From assembly GCA_026929865.2 (NCBI GenBank), contig CM049404.1:8153501-8217500 (forward strand): DNA of 64,000 nucleotides, read 5' to 3'. A program made the translations under genes and the position numbers. This DNA is from Hyperoplus lanceolatus. Lineage: Eukaryota > Chordata > Actinopteri > Uranoscopiformes > Ammodytidae. Numbering within the stretch: the first letter of the stretch is position 1; each line of letters opens with the position of its first letter. Below, in pieces: positions 1 to 47,691 of this stretch. The notes below the pieces were generated by a model, which worked only from the letters and a program-made list of their open reading frames with translations, had not been told where the DNA came from and ran no database searches.

Positions 1-3000
1 GATGTAGAAAACATATGCTCAGGGTGTGAGAATAGGAAATCTCATAACCACTTTTGCCGTAGTAATGAGTCATTCATCAGTATTTCCTACTGTTGTCAAG
101 CCATTAACATTTGTGATTTAAACCAACACATGCCGAATGTATAAACCTTCAGATGGAGTTTGTCAGAAAACTGAAAAACATGAGGCTATTTTGAGTGTTT
201 GGTGTGCAGCTGCAGTATATTAGGCTCAGTCCCTCTGGGAGAACTAGGGATAGATTTATGAGTTTGAAGCTGTATTTCCTAGCTTCCTACGCTGGATGCC
301 AGGTCCTCAAGGTGCTGAATCAGGGCAAAGTTGTTCTCAATGACAAATTACTCCTCACCTAGAAATGTCATTTATTGATCAGGTCTGATATCAAAACTAG
401 AGACACACAGGTATTATGCCCTGTAACTGTAACCCACTGGGCCACTAAGGCTTGAGAAAGTATTTTAAATTGTACTATAGTAGATATGTGAAGCCTGTTC
501 AGACTCATAACATTTTCAATACTGAATACTTCAATACTGTTTTTCAAGACCCTCCCAAAAAGAGGGACACCAATTGACTTGTGTTTGTAGTCAATTGACA
601 AAGCTCTTCAGCGACTTTATGACTGGAGGATGGATGGGTTGACAAATGGAACTCCCCTAAAGTCATAATCATTGCCTAACCTCAATCACAATGTATGTAC
701 TGTAAGAATGGCAACAGAAGTTTCTTCATCTTGACAAAGTAGTTATTTTATTCAAACCCAAAACAAGATATCTCCCTAAACCTAACCAAGCCTTATCATT
801 ACATCTATATGATTGATTTGAAGGGTTTTGGAAGGCAAATGATGTGGTCCTGTCGATATGGCGTCCCACCAACACATTTTCATGTGACACTTCTGAAATG
901 TACAATCTCTCCACACAGGATATACACGGATGGTTCAGTGAACAGATTACTTGCTGTTCTTTTGCTGGCTGTAGTCTTGTGAAGGAATCAAGTTGATGTT
1001 GTGTTACAATAAAGTGCCCTAAAGTCAGATGCAAAGCTGTAAGTGACACTGGATGTGTGTACAGCTCGAGAGGCAAAACTTTTCAAATAAATTATGGACC
1101 CTGACAGTCAAAGAAAAAAAACCTGCCTTTGTTGTTGAAGGCTCTAGCCTCTCCCTCTCTCTACCATATTGTATTGACAAGGCCAGTGTCATTATAAGCG
1201 TCTGGAAACAGCCGAGGTAGTCAGTTGCCATGGTGAAAGTGTAAAGATGTATAGGGCTGATAGAATGTGTGTGTGTGTGTGTGTGTGTGTAACCCTGAAA
1301 GAACAAATAAGAAACGGAACGCTGGCACCATTTTTGTGAACGTGCAATCATACCTGTGTGTTTGTTTTTTATGGGGGAAGAAATTGCTCGTAGTGTTGTG
1401 GTTAGGGCGCCCCACTCATAGAGGCTCAGTCCTTGTCACAGCAGACCCGGGTTCGTACCCTGCCTGGGTATATCTATGTCTCTCCACACTGTCAATACAA
1501 GCATATAGAAATTCAAAAAATAATCATAAGAAAAAGCAAGGCCAGTGTGTGTTTATTGCATATTCCAAGGTGTGTGTGTGGGTGTTTTAGTTCCACAAAG
1601 GAAAGAATAAGCTAGAGAGAGAGAGAGAGCTTTTTAGAGAATAGGGGTCATTGGAAAGCCTGTGTACCTCTAAAGCTGCAGCCAAGGCCACATGCTTGAA
1701 AAAAAGCAGAGTGGTTTCTGTATTTTCTATAGACGAAGACATGAAAGCAGACCTCACACATATGTGTTCGCTCTAAATGGAGGAATGTCAACCTCAACAT
1801 GCTGAACACACAATTTAGTCACACCTCAATCTATAGAGACATCCTTCTATTCACTGCTGTTCAATTGAAAAGGTGCCGGCTTGAAAGCAGAACTGGTTTG
1901 ATGAGGGAGGGGGTGGACCGTAGGTGAGGCAGAGACTTTGTGTGATGCGCGGGGGCAAAATGTACTACCTCGTTGCAAAGATTACATTGTTTTCGGTTTT
2001 TACACTTGATGGTTAGTTTTGATGTTATTATTAACATGAGTATTTTGTCTTGGAGCACTTGTGAGGCCTTTCAGTGCTAAGGTCAGGAGAACATTGATAG
2101 TTTGGACTCAAAAAGACACAATTCGAAAACCCTGAATTGTATTTTAAATACTCTAGTGCAGTGTCAATCATTCAAAACAATGAAAACACTAAATATTTAA
2201 CAATGTGTTCATCACACCAACATTTATATGTATATTACTTGATTATACATATAGTATGAACTTTTACAAAAGATAATTGGGAAGCATCCTATATAGCAGA
2301 GAGTGGATAACTGATATATTTTAGAAAGTTCCTCATGGAATTGTATTTTTCTTAAATAGCACTATTAATGTAAAATTAATATGAATGAATTATGAAAGTG
2401 TTTATGTTGTGTTAAGACTCATGTGAATACATGTTGTTATAATGTGTGTGATGTCTGTCAGTATCTCAGGAAGAAGATTATCTTGACTGCTTTTCATCTA
2501 TTCTTTCAGAGCCAGTGTTAATGAGATTTATTGGATGCTTTGCTTAAATTTCAATCCCAACATGAAAGTGGGGTCTTGTGGTGCAGTTAAATCCCATTCT
2601 ATTTTAATCCAACTGTTAATGCAGGTACATTAAAGACTAAATACAACAATTAAGTAGTGTTTTAATTAAAAGCAGGTCAGAGTGAAAGGCGTATTTCATT
2701 TGTGCTAAATACACCCCAAAGTGTGTATAGAGCACTCTGCTTTGGTGGTTAGATTAAATAGGGGTTGTATGTGCTGGCCTGTATTAGCATATAAGAGGCT
2801 GGTGTGTTTGTGTGGAGTGTCTAGGGGGATTACATTGAAGTCTATGACGCCGTGATTCAGCCTGCTGCACCGGCACACACTGAAGTGTACAGTGGGTGTG
2901 TGTGTGTTTGTTGTACGTTGTTGTGCTAAAGAGGCTCATTGTAGTGTGCTGTCTTTGCTTTTACCGAGGCAAATTTATCTGCGTTTATGGTTGTGAGATG

Positions 3001-4735
3001 TTTAAATTTTTTCTCAAATGACTTCACATAATCTTTTGTGGCTTATCCTGATTTTTAATCTGTTTCTGCGTATGTAATGTTTTTACACGCAAGATGCTGC
3101 TTCAAACTCGCAGTATTGTATAGATTATGCCTATTATTGAGAGGAAAACATACTAAGACTACAGTGAAAGATTATTGTCATACACTGATGTCTCATCTTA
3201 ATGTATTTTTTTATTATTTATATTATGTATTTTCCCACCCCTTTGTCATCTTCCAATTTCTTTATTTTTCAAAACCCATAAAAGTGACATTATGATTTTA
3301 AAAATGAGTCATGAAACATGAGGTACTGCAACCAGCAAATAGTTGGCATTTTTTTCCTTCCTCAAAACAATTTACAAGTAATTTATTCACAACATTTGAA
3401 ATAAGCCAACTGAGTATACATTTTGCCCTTTACATTTCAGAAATAAGATAAAGTAATTATCAATCCTATTAAAGACATTATTTCATACATCTTAAATGTG
3501 TTTTTTTTTCTCATGTTTGTAGAAAAAAAAAGTTCAATATATGCTGAGTGTAATTCCTTCTTAGATGCTGAAATGTAACGTGTGTGTTGACAGTGGCTGA
3601 ATCAAAATACATTCCTATATTTTTGAATTGCTTTCCTAGAGCAGTGGTTGTCATTTTCTCTCAGAAGACCCGTGCAACAACAGCATAGTAATTGTGGCTT
3701 GTTTTCCAGTGGTTATTCCAGTCGTAGTGAGTCTGGAGAGTGACATTTTTGGTAATCACAGTTGTTTCAGATGAGAACTTTTGAACTGACAGGTTATTAC
3801 ATTCGGCACACAGATGGGAAATAGAGCCATGTTCCACATATTTTCAATAGTTGTTCATTTCATGATTGTTTATGCAAGGGAGTATTTTTTTTTTACAGAC
3901 AGTGTGCCTACTTATGTTGTGTTAATTTGTCATATTTTCTGTGCCTTGTGATTATTTCGATTTTTAAACTCCATCATATATGTTAAACATTGTTCCCTGT
4001 GTTACAATATCAAACAGATGTACTAATATGGTCAAGGAGAGGTTAACTTAACCAAAATGCACCTGCTATAAAGCTCCTTAAAAATGTATTTTAATCTTAA
4101 TGTCTGAGGAAAAAAAACATTAGTTAATATGTATTAATAGTTAGGTTTATGGTGATCTTGATGAACCCTTTGTTGATTTGAAAAAAATTGGTTTTCAGGG
4201 TCAAAAGTACCTCAAGTCCTTTCTGTAAAATATGATATCTCCTGTGTGAAAGACTGGATTCATATGGAACAACTTTAACCTGTAAAACAGATATTCTTTG
4301 ATGTTCTGTTTTTGATGCCTGTGTGATAACAAAACGCCCCCTGTTGTTGTGACAAAATGTAATTATTCAATTAGTGTGTAAAAGGCATTAGTTAATGCTG
4401 ATTGGAGGCACAAGACAGGACACATTTCTAATATTTAACCAAAAAAAACCGTTCACTAACCTCACCAATTTATTTTAGAAGCTTATGTTCTAATATGTCC
4501 GACCACCCTTCTGTGCATAACAGATATAAACATGTCACACTTGGTGGTTTGGAAAATATGGTTTATTGGCCGTGAATGTAATCCATGCAACACTTTGTGT
4601 AATTGGTGACGCAATGTAGTTCTATATTAACATGTAATATAGGACACAGGGTTGCATATTGCACTATTTGGTGTTTGTGTACTTTCATGGTGAAATTAAT
4701 CTTTTGATCTCTGTGTGTCTCTCTGTTTCGCTCAG
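1..4735 (+). other. celsr3 intron upstream of the first visible exon
   Basis: This is AT-rich non-coding sequence with one tRNA-derived SINE (1385-1545) and short (TG)n and (GA)n tracts. I found no exon with credible splice sites and CELSR similarity. Confidence 0.7.
1385..1545 (+). repeat. tRNA-derived SINE (copy 1)
   Basis: A pol III A-box-like TAGTGTTGTGGTTAGGG at about 1391 is followed by a B-box GGGTTCGTACCC at about 1449. An A-rich tail with AATAATCATAAG follows. It shares ATAGAGGCTCAGTCCT with the copy at 15112-15300, so both belong to one family. Ends are approximate and no target duplication was resolved. Confidence 0.7.
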
Positions 4736-38491
<33,756 letters not shown>

Positions 38492-41000
38492 TGACAGCCT
38501 CTATATCCCTGTATGCATTGCAACAGTGTTTGGAACACCAGGGATTAGTTCAAAGGTCATGGCTGGCCCTGAACCACTGGGACACCATGGGACATTGGAG
38601 GACTACAAACACACTTTGGACTAAGGAGACACAGAGGGAGAGAGAGCGTCCGCTGAGGAAAGACGAGGATGTGTGTGGGCAGTGTGTTCTGTATGGATTG
38701 AGTTTATCAAGTTCCACGCCCACAGTGATCTGTAACGTTTATTTGGACGATGAGTCAACTGCCCCTGCTACCTAAAAAACTCTTAAAGACAAACGCAAAT
38801 TCCTCCGATTTCAAACGCAAAAGTCAGTCTGATCCGGACAAGATCTGTCTGAAAGGAAAAAAAAGAAAAGATTGTAAATAACATTTTTTATACATTTTGT
38901 ATCTTTTTCATTGGAGATGAAGAAGAAATCTCTTGTGATGTTCTTTTTTTTTAATGATTGTGTCTTTTGAGAGGTTGTGAGTGAGGTTGGTGCGAGTGCA
39001 GTCTTGTTTTCTAACTGAGGGAGAGATTTCCCCTACAAAGAAAAAGAAATCCCCAAATTTCTCCCAGAAAAATATTTTTTCCCTCAGAAATTTTTCCCTC
39101 ACACCCATCAACGTTGTGTATAGTGACAGGGGCCCGGCAATAGTATCTGATGAGATTATCAAAAAAACGCCAACGTGCGAGTTAAAGGCAAAATATCAAA
39201 GTAGCGAGAAAGTGATTGTAAATAGAGGATTATTATGAGAGAAGAGATTTGATGGAACAAGATGATTGTGCAGAGTAAGATGGCCGATGTTAAGGGTTCA
39301 GAGATCAACTATTAAAACTCAGTCGCGAGTGTCAAAGTACCAGCTCCTTGTGGAGATTGTGCTGTTTTTGTGATCCACTGTATATGAATGTGACCTTGTC
39401 CTCCGTCTGTGAATCTCTGCCTGGTGCTGTCTGAAGCCGAGCATATCAGTCCTTTGATATCACAAGAGCATATCTGTAGTGTCCTCCTGGAGACCTGCTG
39501 GGTGAAGGTAGACATCAGTCTGTATGAGGCTGTATCATGTTACAACCATTTCTAACACACCTCAAGGTTTCTTGCACTTTGATGCATCACCACTCAAACT
39601 GCCTCACGACATGCCATAGGAGCAGCCCAATCTCTCATGTAAAAAGATCTGTGCAAATCCAAGCCAAAGCGACAACTGCTTGAAATCAGTACAATGCATC
39701 GATGTTCTCCATTTTTCTGTGATGAAAATGACTTGTGAACGCATTTGGTGTATTTCAGTTTTGTTTTAAATGTCATTTCAAATGGTTATTTTTATCAATT
39801 TGGCCGTGGATATGCGTTACAACATAACACCGTGGTTGATATAGTATTTGGATGCCAGTGGATTTTGATTTGGCACATACAGTAGGAGGGAAGAGGATCA
39901 GAGGGAAGGCATTACGAGTCACACCCTGGTGTGTGCAGAAATTAGTTTGGAGACCTCAAAACAGACCTGCAGTACATATCCACCATGCTATCTATCTGAA
40001 TAATAGTGTCATGTCGGTTGCACATGGATCCTATACCAGAAGTCTTTACTTGCTTGGCTGAACACAGTTGCTGGGGATATTGCTTCAGAATTTCCTTCAT
40101 ATATGAGAACATGACACAGAAAAGAGGCACTGGCCCTGAAGCTGTAGAGTATTGACTGTGCTGCCGAGCTGTGATTTTAATGAAGGGGTTTCAGACCAGA
40201 ACACCTGAATACAAATGTGTGTTCTCGTTGTTTGGATCAATGTACAAAGATGAGGTCTCTTAAAAGATACAGTATGGCTTCTGCAGCACTGTAGAGAAGA
40301 GTAGCGGAGAGTTGAGGCCTTCAGGTAACAGGCAGGCAGCTTCTACCAGCTCGCAGAGGGATTTAGGAATTGGGAAGGCAAAAACAGAAGTCAAAAATAG
40401 GGTGTGTGAGTGTCCTCGAGCAGAGAGCAGTTATGACTAAACAACAGTCTAAACAATCTTTTTTTTTATCGCTAGAACTGCAAGAGAAAGAGTTGATGAA
40501 TAAGTTAGAAGCTAAATAAGCTTCATAGTAAATCACAATGTACAAAACCAGACACAGGTAGAAGGAGAGTAAATTGGAAACCACAACTGTGTTCAAAACG
40601 TAACTGCTGCAAGGATGAGATGGAAATACAGGAAAACACACCTTGCAAATCATATCCCACTATAACCACTGCTGCTTGGTCATTTCCATCTCCCTGGGAT
40701 GTTATAAGTCAACATCGTTATTATGAGAGTAGTATTGCCAAAAAATAAGAAAACAATCTCCTGCAGGGGAACACCGCTTGCTGATGGTGATCTGTTAAAG
40801 GGGTAGCACACCTACAAGGTCCGACTTGGATCGCTTCTCTCACTCTTTCCATTTATTTATTTTTTTCCTTCACAGATAGCTGACAGTACCTTTAACTTGT
40901 ACAGACATGACATTTATTTTATTGAATAATTTATTGACATTGTATTTATTATTTATGTTTCCTTTTTGCTATGAGAGTCTGTTGGTAAAGAAGTATGTAT
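38492..41000 (+). other. celsr3: celsr3 3' UTR (3' limit not determined)
   Basis: No coding exon is seen after the TGA. An ATTAAA hexamer at 39311-39316 is a weak polyadenylation candidate, and no canonical AATAAA is apparent before about 43060. The stated end is a guess. Short open frames here have no family resemblance. Confidence 0.4.
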
Positions 41001-41654
41001 GAATTACTTTGTCCAAACATGTTCTTTTATGTCACATGTTTTCTTATGATCAGAGTCTCTCACCGCAACAAATTCACAGACGGAGAGAAAGAAAAGAGGT
41101 GAAGGTAAAGATGAAGATGTCTCTACTTACACCTAGGGTTACGGTCTGATGCGGAACAACTAGCTTTTCACTATTTATATATCCAATAATCAAGGTTAAT
41201 TTGACTAAAGAAACATAAATTAAAATCGTATTGGGGCATTCATCATCTCCAGACACAATATCAACATATCTAAACATCTCCAAACTAAAGGCTGAATAAT
41301 ACTGGGTGTAAATAGTGCAGTTATGTCCCAAATCAAAGCTTAACGTGGTTTGGACCAATAGGAGCCACACAGACGAGGGGAGGCAAAAGGCTGAGTTGAG
41401 ACTAAAACGGTTTGATGTGCTCTGAGAAAAAACTGAAATCCAGAGTGGCAGAAAGAGAGAGAGAGAGAGATAAGGTCAGGGAGAGGAGGAAGATTGTCTT
41501 TGTTGGATTTGTGTGTTCATTAAGGGATGCCTTCTATCCCGCCGTCGGCAAGGGGACGGAGGCATGGAAACAGATGTTCCCCTGTTACCGCGGAAACATG
41601 GGAAATGTTGGACATTAAAAAATGACTAATTCCTACATGGCCAAGTTGATATTT

Positions 41655-41714
<60 letters not shown>

Positions 41715-42753
41715 TGTGAGAGAGATAGAGAGTTTGTGTCTATTGTTGTATGTTTGTATATGGGTGTGACAGAACCAGGGTTTGTTGTTTTAATATTCAT
41801 GAAAATTCATTTCCAGGTGTGAGAAAGCGAGCAGAGGAAACATCCTGACATTTGGACACTGGAAGGCTCCCTCTGACTTGTTTTGACTCAAAGTTTTCTG
41901 TCACATTCAGAAAAGTCAAAGATGTTCAGCTGTCAACTTGATTCACAGCAACATAAAAAACTGACAGCTGAAGACCCAAGCAGCCAGCAGTAGCTTTGTG
42001 AACACAGTTGATGTCAGCAGAGGATAATCAGGTATAGTTTTCAACTTTGGTAAGTAGAGCACAATACTATCACCTTTGTTTGAGGACCTATGGTAATATA
42101 CAGAAGGTAAATCGTGCTTGTGTATTTTCAATACTGTACCACTTTGATGCAGCTACCACATAATCAGTATGAGCTTAAGATTGATTACAATGACTCACAA
42201 GACATGTTTGATCACTAGACAACTGTCCTTCTACCCTGTGAGGAGCACAGGCCTCCTGCAGTGTTGTCCTGACCTGTTGCCTCCAGTAGACCATGTAGTC
42301 CCCCATGGATCAAAACCATACTCTGCTAACAACATTGTACTGGCAGCTGAGCCATCCCTTACACTGACAGACAATGATTCATCCAACATGTGTTGTTGCT
42401 CTGAATGAGTCAACATCGTAATCCAGTCATTCCTTATGTACCCCATCCTACCATCTGTACATAGATTGCCTCCTAAACCAGGAATTGTGGGTTTGAGATT
42501 CCCATCTGGTGGGATTTGCAGCCGAGGGGCCCAGAGGAGAGGAAGCGTGCTTGGCCAATTATATCACCTGTATTAAGCAGTAGGTTTGATTTAATCTTAG
42601 CCATCTACTGTAGATGTCAATGGCATTAGTAGTTGCAAACAAAGTACAACTTGTAACAGTATGCTAGTCATTTGTTTCCTCACTGCAGAGATGTTAAAGA
42701 AATGTTAAATGTGAGCTTTAGTATGCACACTAAATACTTCCACATTTGTATTT
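41001..42753. other. intergenic DNA 3' of celsr3
   Basis: No gene recognised. It has a (GA)n patch at about 41450-41470 and a (TG)n tract at 41658-41712. Confidence 0.55.
41658..41712 (+). repeat. (TG)n microsatellite
   Basis: About 27 perfect TG units. Confidence 0.95.
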
Positions 42754-42757
42754 TTAA

Positions 42758-43115
42758 AGGTTCAGTAAGCGGAATGGTAAGTTCAGCTAACTTCCTGTCA
42801 GTTTACTGCAGTAAGCGGTCCCCTCCCTCTTTGATAAAAACAGACATTGGGTAGGATTTTTACCTGCTTCGCCATTGTAGGCGCATACACATTCACCCAT
42901 CTGTCGCTCTGCACGTGCACCGGCACCAAGACGGGTGCCGGTTTGTAGCATTCTGTCTTCTGATTGGATACCAGTTTCGGAATTCGCCGATTACATGCAG
43001 AGCGAGTGACTGAGAGATCGGCTTTATGAAACGCACACACTATATAAGTGATCACTGTATGAATAAAGAGCGATTTAACACTTATATTAACATAAATAAA
43101 TCGTTCACTTCACCT
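42758..43115. mobile_element. short TTAA-flanked inverted-repeat element
   Basis: It is flanked by TTAA at 42754-42757 and 43116-43119. The left end reads AGGTTCAGTAAGCG. The right end, reverse complemented, reads AGGTGAAGTGAACG. The interior has a perfect 9-bp hairpin (ACCGGCACC, 6-nt loop, GGTGCCGGT). It is 358 bp with no coding capacity. The TTAA duplication fits piggyBac- or Kolobok-type mobilisation. Confidence 0.65.
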
Positions 43116-43119
43116 TTAA

Positions 43120-44230
43120 CTTTACCCTTTTGGAAGCATTTTTTTATTTTTTTCTCAAGTTTTCTATGCAGGCAGTGCCCATCTCCCTGTACTCTTTCTG
43201 TCTCTCTAGAGCAGCGTCGGCCCTGGTCACATCCTTCAGAACCATATATCAATGTCCTTACCAGCCCCAGTGGCCTCACCTTTAAGGCACTGCTCTCTTA
43301 AACCAGGGATAGTTGACTTAGCTTGCTCACCAATGAAGTTTAACTTCATGGTAGAAAGAAATTGCCACAATCTTGAACCCATCCAACACCTTTGGCCTTA
43401 ACGGTCGACCTCACTCACACACGTGGCTAAATGGGAGCAAAACTCCCTGTTACAAGTAGTAAAATCCTCCTTTAGATGGGCAGAGGCTGTTCTCAGCATT
43501 GTAATGGGTTCAGCAGCATGCAGTGTATTCAAACTGATTTACAAGGCAAAGACAAATGTCAACGTTTACACACTCATGCACAGTAAAAGAAGCGATGGAA
43601 ATAAAATCATGTTTAAAGATAGTTTATTTGGGAATGTCATTTCTCCATCTGTAGTGCTGAGACGTAATCTCAATTATTTCTTTTAAAATAAAATTCTGCC
43701 GACAATAGAATTTCACCCTAAACATCAATGGCCATCATTTATTCATTCATCATTTGAAGGCACAATGTGATAAATGATACAAAAAAACTAAACATTGTGA
43801 ATGTGATTTCAACCATCACATAACTTAAACACATTTCAGTGGCTACATCTTTAACTGGGGTTGACCTTAAATAAATGTTTACTCAGGGGATCTCAGAAAG
43901 CTAACATCGACTGTAAAGATGGCTATCACATTGCAAAGGGATTAGCTGCTAGTCTTCGGGACCATGTAGAATGATACTTTTGAGTAGTCTGAACCTTGAA
44001 TAATCGTAATTCTGCTTTCACAAGTAACAGTGCTTCTCCTGGAGTGGAATGTTGTCATACAGTATATTATGTTCACGCCTGCAGTCTACCTCGAAGAAGG
44101 CAGAGGCGTTACTCATTGAGCAGGAAAAACAGCTCAGTTAATACAATGCAGAATCCTCCTTTTGCATTGAAGTACAAAACGATGTATAAAAATAGTAACA
44201 TTTTGGCATTTTCGACAAAGGAATAAATAA
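43120..44230. other. intergenic DNA
   Basis: 1.1 kb between two TTAA elements. AT-rich, nothing recognised. Confidence 0.55.
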
Positions 44231-44234
44231 TTAA

Positions 44235-44906
44235 AAGAGTCAGTGTTTCTGAAAAAGGTTTGTTGTCAAAATCGTTTAAGTCAAAATCAGTGAACATTGC
44301 CACACAATCGAATACCTGTAGGCTACGTACTGTGTGTACAGCCTAGGCTCTGTAAACAGGCATGTTTGCAATCAGCCAATAAAATCAGAGAAGAAGAAGA
44401 AACAATTATTTTCAGACACAAATAATTGTCTTATCCTCACGGTCTATAAACATTACGCTAACGTGGTTATCAGCTAATTGCTAATAGTTAAACTTATAAA
44501 GTTCACGGGTGCCACCGGACAGTTTAACGTTCATGATGACTGTAAAAAATCCAAACGGGAGCTTTACTGACCACTGAAAATGTCTCATTAAGGCCGGGGT
44601 TTTGGTCTTTCATGTTAAGTTTTTTACTGCTAGCAGAGTCTTAACTAAGTGTGGTGATAGGGCTGTGTGTCTCTGTGATGTTATGTGGGTCACCAGGAGG
44701 AGGCGAAGACGGCACTGTTCATAACAATACTACTGAAAATGATTATATAATGCGATATTAATTTCTAGTATCTGAGTATTGATGTTTTTGACAATCCTAG
44801 CGTACAGACAGTACAGACAGGTAGTGGATTGTGAAGAGATAATCACGGATTTTGCCAAAAAGTGATTTTATCAACAAGAGTTCTCCAGAATTGCTGAGTC
44901 CACCTT
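44235..44906. mobile_element. TTAA-flanked inverted-repeat element with sister fragments near wdr6
   Basis: TTAA lies at 44231-44234 and 44907-44910. The left end has AGTCAGTG...TTGTTGTCAAAATC and the right end, reverse complemented, has ACTCAGCA...TTGTTGATAAAATC, so the ends are imperfect inverted repeats of about 45 bp. The right end is also found at 54650-54745. The element ends 35 bp from the stop codon of the minus-strand coding fragment. Confidence 0.6.
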
Positions 44907-44941
44907 TTAAGCAAGCGCTTATAAAAAATATTTAAAATTCA

Positions 44942-45273
44942 TTATTGCACATCTGGCATTTTCTCCTCTTCGTCGCTGCAGCTGGTGGAAGATGACGGCC
45001 CACCCTCGCCCATCTTCTTGAGCTTGGCTTGGTAGTAGGCCTTCTTGGCTTCAGAGGCCTTCCTCTTCTCACACACTGCTTTCTTCTCTTCCTTCACCAG
45101 CTCCTGCTGCATGGTCAGCAGCTTCATCTTGTTCTCCCACTCCACCATCTTCATCTGCTGCTCTAGCTCCAGAGCCTCCTGCCTGGTATCAGCTGTTAGC
45201 TGGTATTTCAGTTTGGAGCGGTCTGCTGCGGGCTGGTGCTGGGGTGGACAGCGGCCCGGCTCATCAGAGGTGC
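44942..45273 (-). CDS. unrecognised minus-strand gene, terminal exon (charged coiled coil)
   Basis: Read on the minus strand, the exon follows CTCACAG, enters in phase 1 and runs 110 codons to a stop at 44942. It begins TSDEPGRCPPQHQPAADRSK, continues to a Glu/Lys/Gln-rich helix (LELEQQMKMVEWENKMKLL, then QQELVKEEKKAVCEKRKASE) and ends with a Ser-rich, acidic tail. The helix predicts a coiled coil of about 55 residues. I do not recognise the family. Similar coiled-coil tails occur in transposon-derived DNA-binding proteins of fish (inference). Confidence 0.6.
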
Positions 45274-45540
45274 CTGTGAGGCCAGACATAAAGAAGATCA
45301 GGGAGGTGAACCTTGTGGCGAGAATGCAAAACATACTGAGGGATGACTCAATTTTTCATTCTTTTGCTTTCAATTTGCACTGTTAACACAACATAAATTG
45401 TCTAAAATTCCTTTTTGGTGGACCCCCAGACATCCATTCACGAACATATTAAACCAAAACTCCAGACAGAAAGGTTGCTGCACAAGTGTCTCTTGGCAAC
45501 CAACACTGTGGCAGCTTACAGAGCTTCATCTGGTGGGTAC

Positions 45541-45703
45541 CTGGTGGTATGAGGACAGCAGAAGATGTTACTTCCTGGTTTGCTGCATTGTGGGAGTAGG
45601 AGTGTGTGGTGGGGCTGTGGTGCCGATCCGACTCATTGCCGGTCGTCCTGTTGTGGCCGTCACGCTGGAGGCAGATGGCCACCTGCTCCTTGCTGTCCTC
45701 GGT
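45541..45703 (-). CDS. unrecognised minus-strand gene, internal exon
   Basis: The acceptor is TCTGTCTCAG and the donor GTACCC. It encodes TEDSKEQVAICLQRDGHNRT followed by a His/Ser/Thr-rich stretch ending SSAVLIPPG. Exit phase 1 matches the entry phase of the exon at 45273, so the two splice cleanly. Entry phase 0 does not match the zinc finger exon at 47692, so an exon is missing from my model or the pieces are separate. Confidence 0.5.
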
Positions 45704-47691
45704 CTGAGACAGAGAGCAAAGTGGGTTTTTAAGTCATTACTTTAGTCTGCCATGAATGAATCACAGCTGGCCGATAATATGAGCTGCTCCAGTTTCAATT
45801 CAATGTTGTTTTGTTGTTTACTTTGCTTTTAAACTTGAGATATTTTGCAATATTTACCAGATACCCACTGCCATTCATCTGCACAGCAGCATTTCTCAGC
45901 ATCAAATTTTCTGTTCATGAGAAAAAAAGAGAAAGGGAGGGACAGCAGTGGAATGTAAGTTTCAAGAAAAATAAGCAGAGCACGCCTCCCATTGGTGAAA
46001 GCAGGTACAACACCACCTTTACCATTTACTGTCAGTAAAATAGTTTCAGTAAATAAATCCAACACTTTAACATCAACAACAACTTCAAATTCTGGGACTT
46101 AATAACAGGCTGAATTCCTTTTGAAGTTGCCGTTTAACAAACTGATCAGGAACAGGATGCTACAGACAGTAGGGAGGGTAGACAGACTTTGAAATAGAGG
46201 ATTTGTATTAACATTCTCATGACAGCAAGCATACGATCCATCCTGCTGATGTGTCCTTGAGCAGAATTTCTAAAATAAATAAATAAATAAAAGTCTAGTG
46301 CTGCAGTTTTGTAGCCAATTCTGATTTCACTACTGTAAGAAAAGGGAAGAAAATGAAGTCTAATTAAATCCTAAACTTTGAATTTACATTTAAAACTTAA
46401 GTTTAGCCACTGAAACTTATGATTGTAAGTGCTTTCAGTCATAAGACTGTGGGAACACTTCAGAAGCAGTCAAATAGTTACTTTGAGCTTTTATCAATGC
46501 TGTGAGCACCATCTCACACAACCAGGACAAATAACAACACAACCCTGTGCTTGTCTAAATAGCATTAGAGAAACCTGTATGTGAGAATATCTTTTTGTAA
46601 TATGATTACTGACCCGAGTTTGGGTTTTAACTTGTTCAAACCAATGCTATCCTGTTATGAAGGAAGAAATCAAATTGACCAAATATGTTGAAAACTACTA
46701 ATTAAGTTGTGCTTTAGAGAATGTACCATATTTGTCTAATTATACCGCAAATTCAGGGATGACTTCGTTAATATAAGGGTTGACTGTTTATTCATGGTTA
46801 CATAAGGCTAATTATTGTAACACAAATCAAGATGTATCTGATTTATCTGTCTTGATTAATTTTTTATATTTTCTAAATTTCTTTTACCATTTAACTGTGC
46901 AGAAAACCCATTCATAGACCTACATTTTACAATCAATTAAGAATTGTCTTTAAACCCATTAAACACAAATTACATCATTATTATAGGGTGAATAAATAAC
47001 CCAATCCAAGTTTAACTAATTCACTTGTTCAACCATCTTATTAATAGAGCAATGTATTCAGATTAATAAGTGTAGGACTTGAATTACTTTTTTATTGTTA
47101 TTACACTTTACAATGGTTTATTGAATATTTTTCCCCATAATTTAAAAAAAAAAAAATTCTCCCATATAAAGGCAACATTTTACAAACTAAACTTTTGGGG
47201 ACGCTGCAACATAAGAATGGAGGTAATGAATATGTTTCTCTTCGGTCTCCCCTCATAGCGAACAATGTTATCAGTGGAGCTTACACAGGACGTCTCGTTT
47301 AGGTTAAAATGAGGTTGTAGCCCATTGCCTGCCTTACTACGATAGCAAGGATGCATCTTAGAGAGAGTACATTAAAACAACCAACCAGAACTCACTATAT
47401 CTATATGCAAGGTGTAAGCTGCAGCCTACGTGTTGGTTGTCATGTAGAAATTAATACATGCGCAGAAAGCTTACATGGACATGGCAAGAGGGGGCTGGTG
47501 TGGTTTATGACAGAGGACAGATGTGTCAGCAGTCACGTGTCTGGGCTGATGTTTTCAAACACACAGCTACGAAGCAAAACACAGCCTGCAATCACATCAT
47601 CTATAAAAGCAACGGCTCGAATAGCATGCACGAATACCCATAATCAATGTCAGGCATGCACTTAAAACTGTATTGGCTGAAGTTAAGTTAC
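45704..47691 (-). other. probable intron of the minus-strand gene
   Basis: AT-rich. No convincing additional exon was found, although the phase mismatch between its flanking exons predicts one. Confidence 0.4.

Noticed and set aside
1385-1470. A tRNA gene
   Set aside because: Only the A- and B-box-like segments are present, without a foldable acceptor stem, and a relative lies at 15112-15300. It is a SINE head.
45045-45386. 113-codon + strand frame opposite the coiled-coil exon
   Set aside because: Ser/Phe-rich antisense of a Lys/Glu-rich sequence. The minus strand has the splice signals and coiled-coil pattern.
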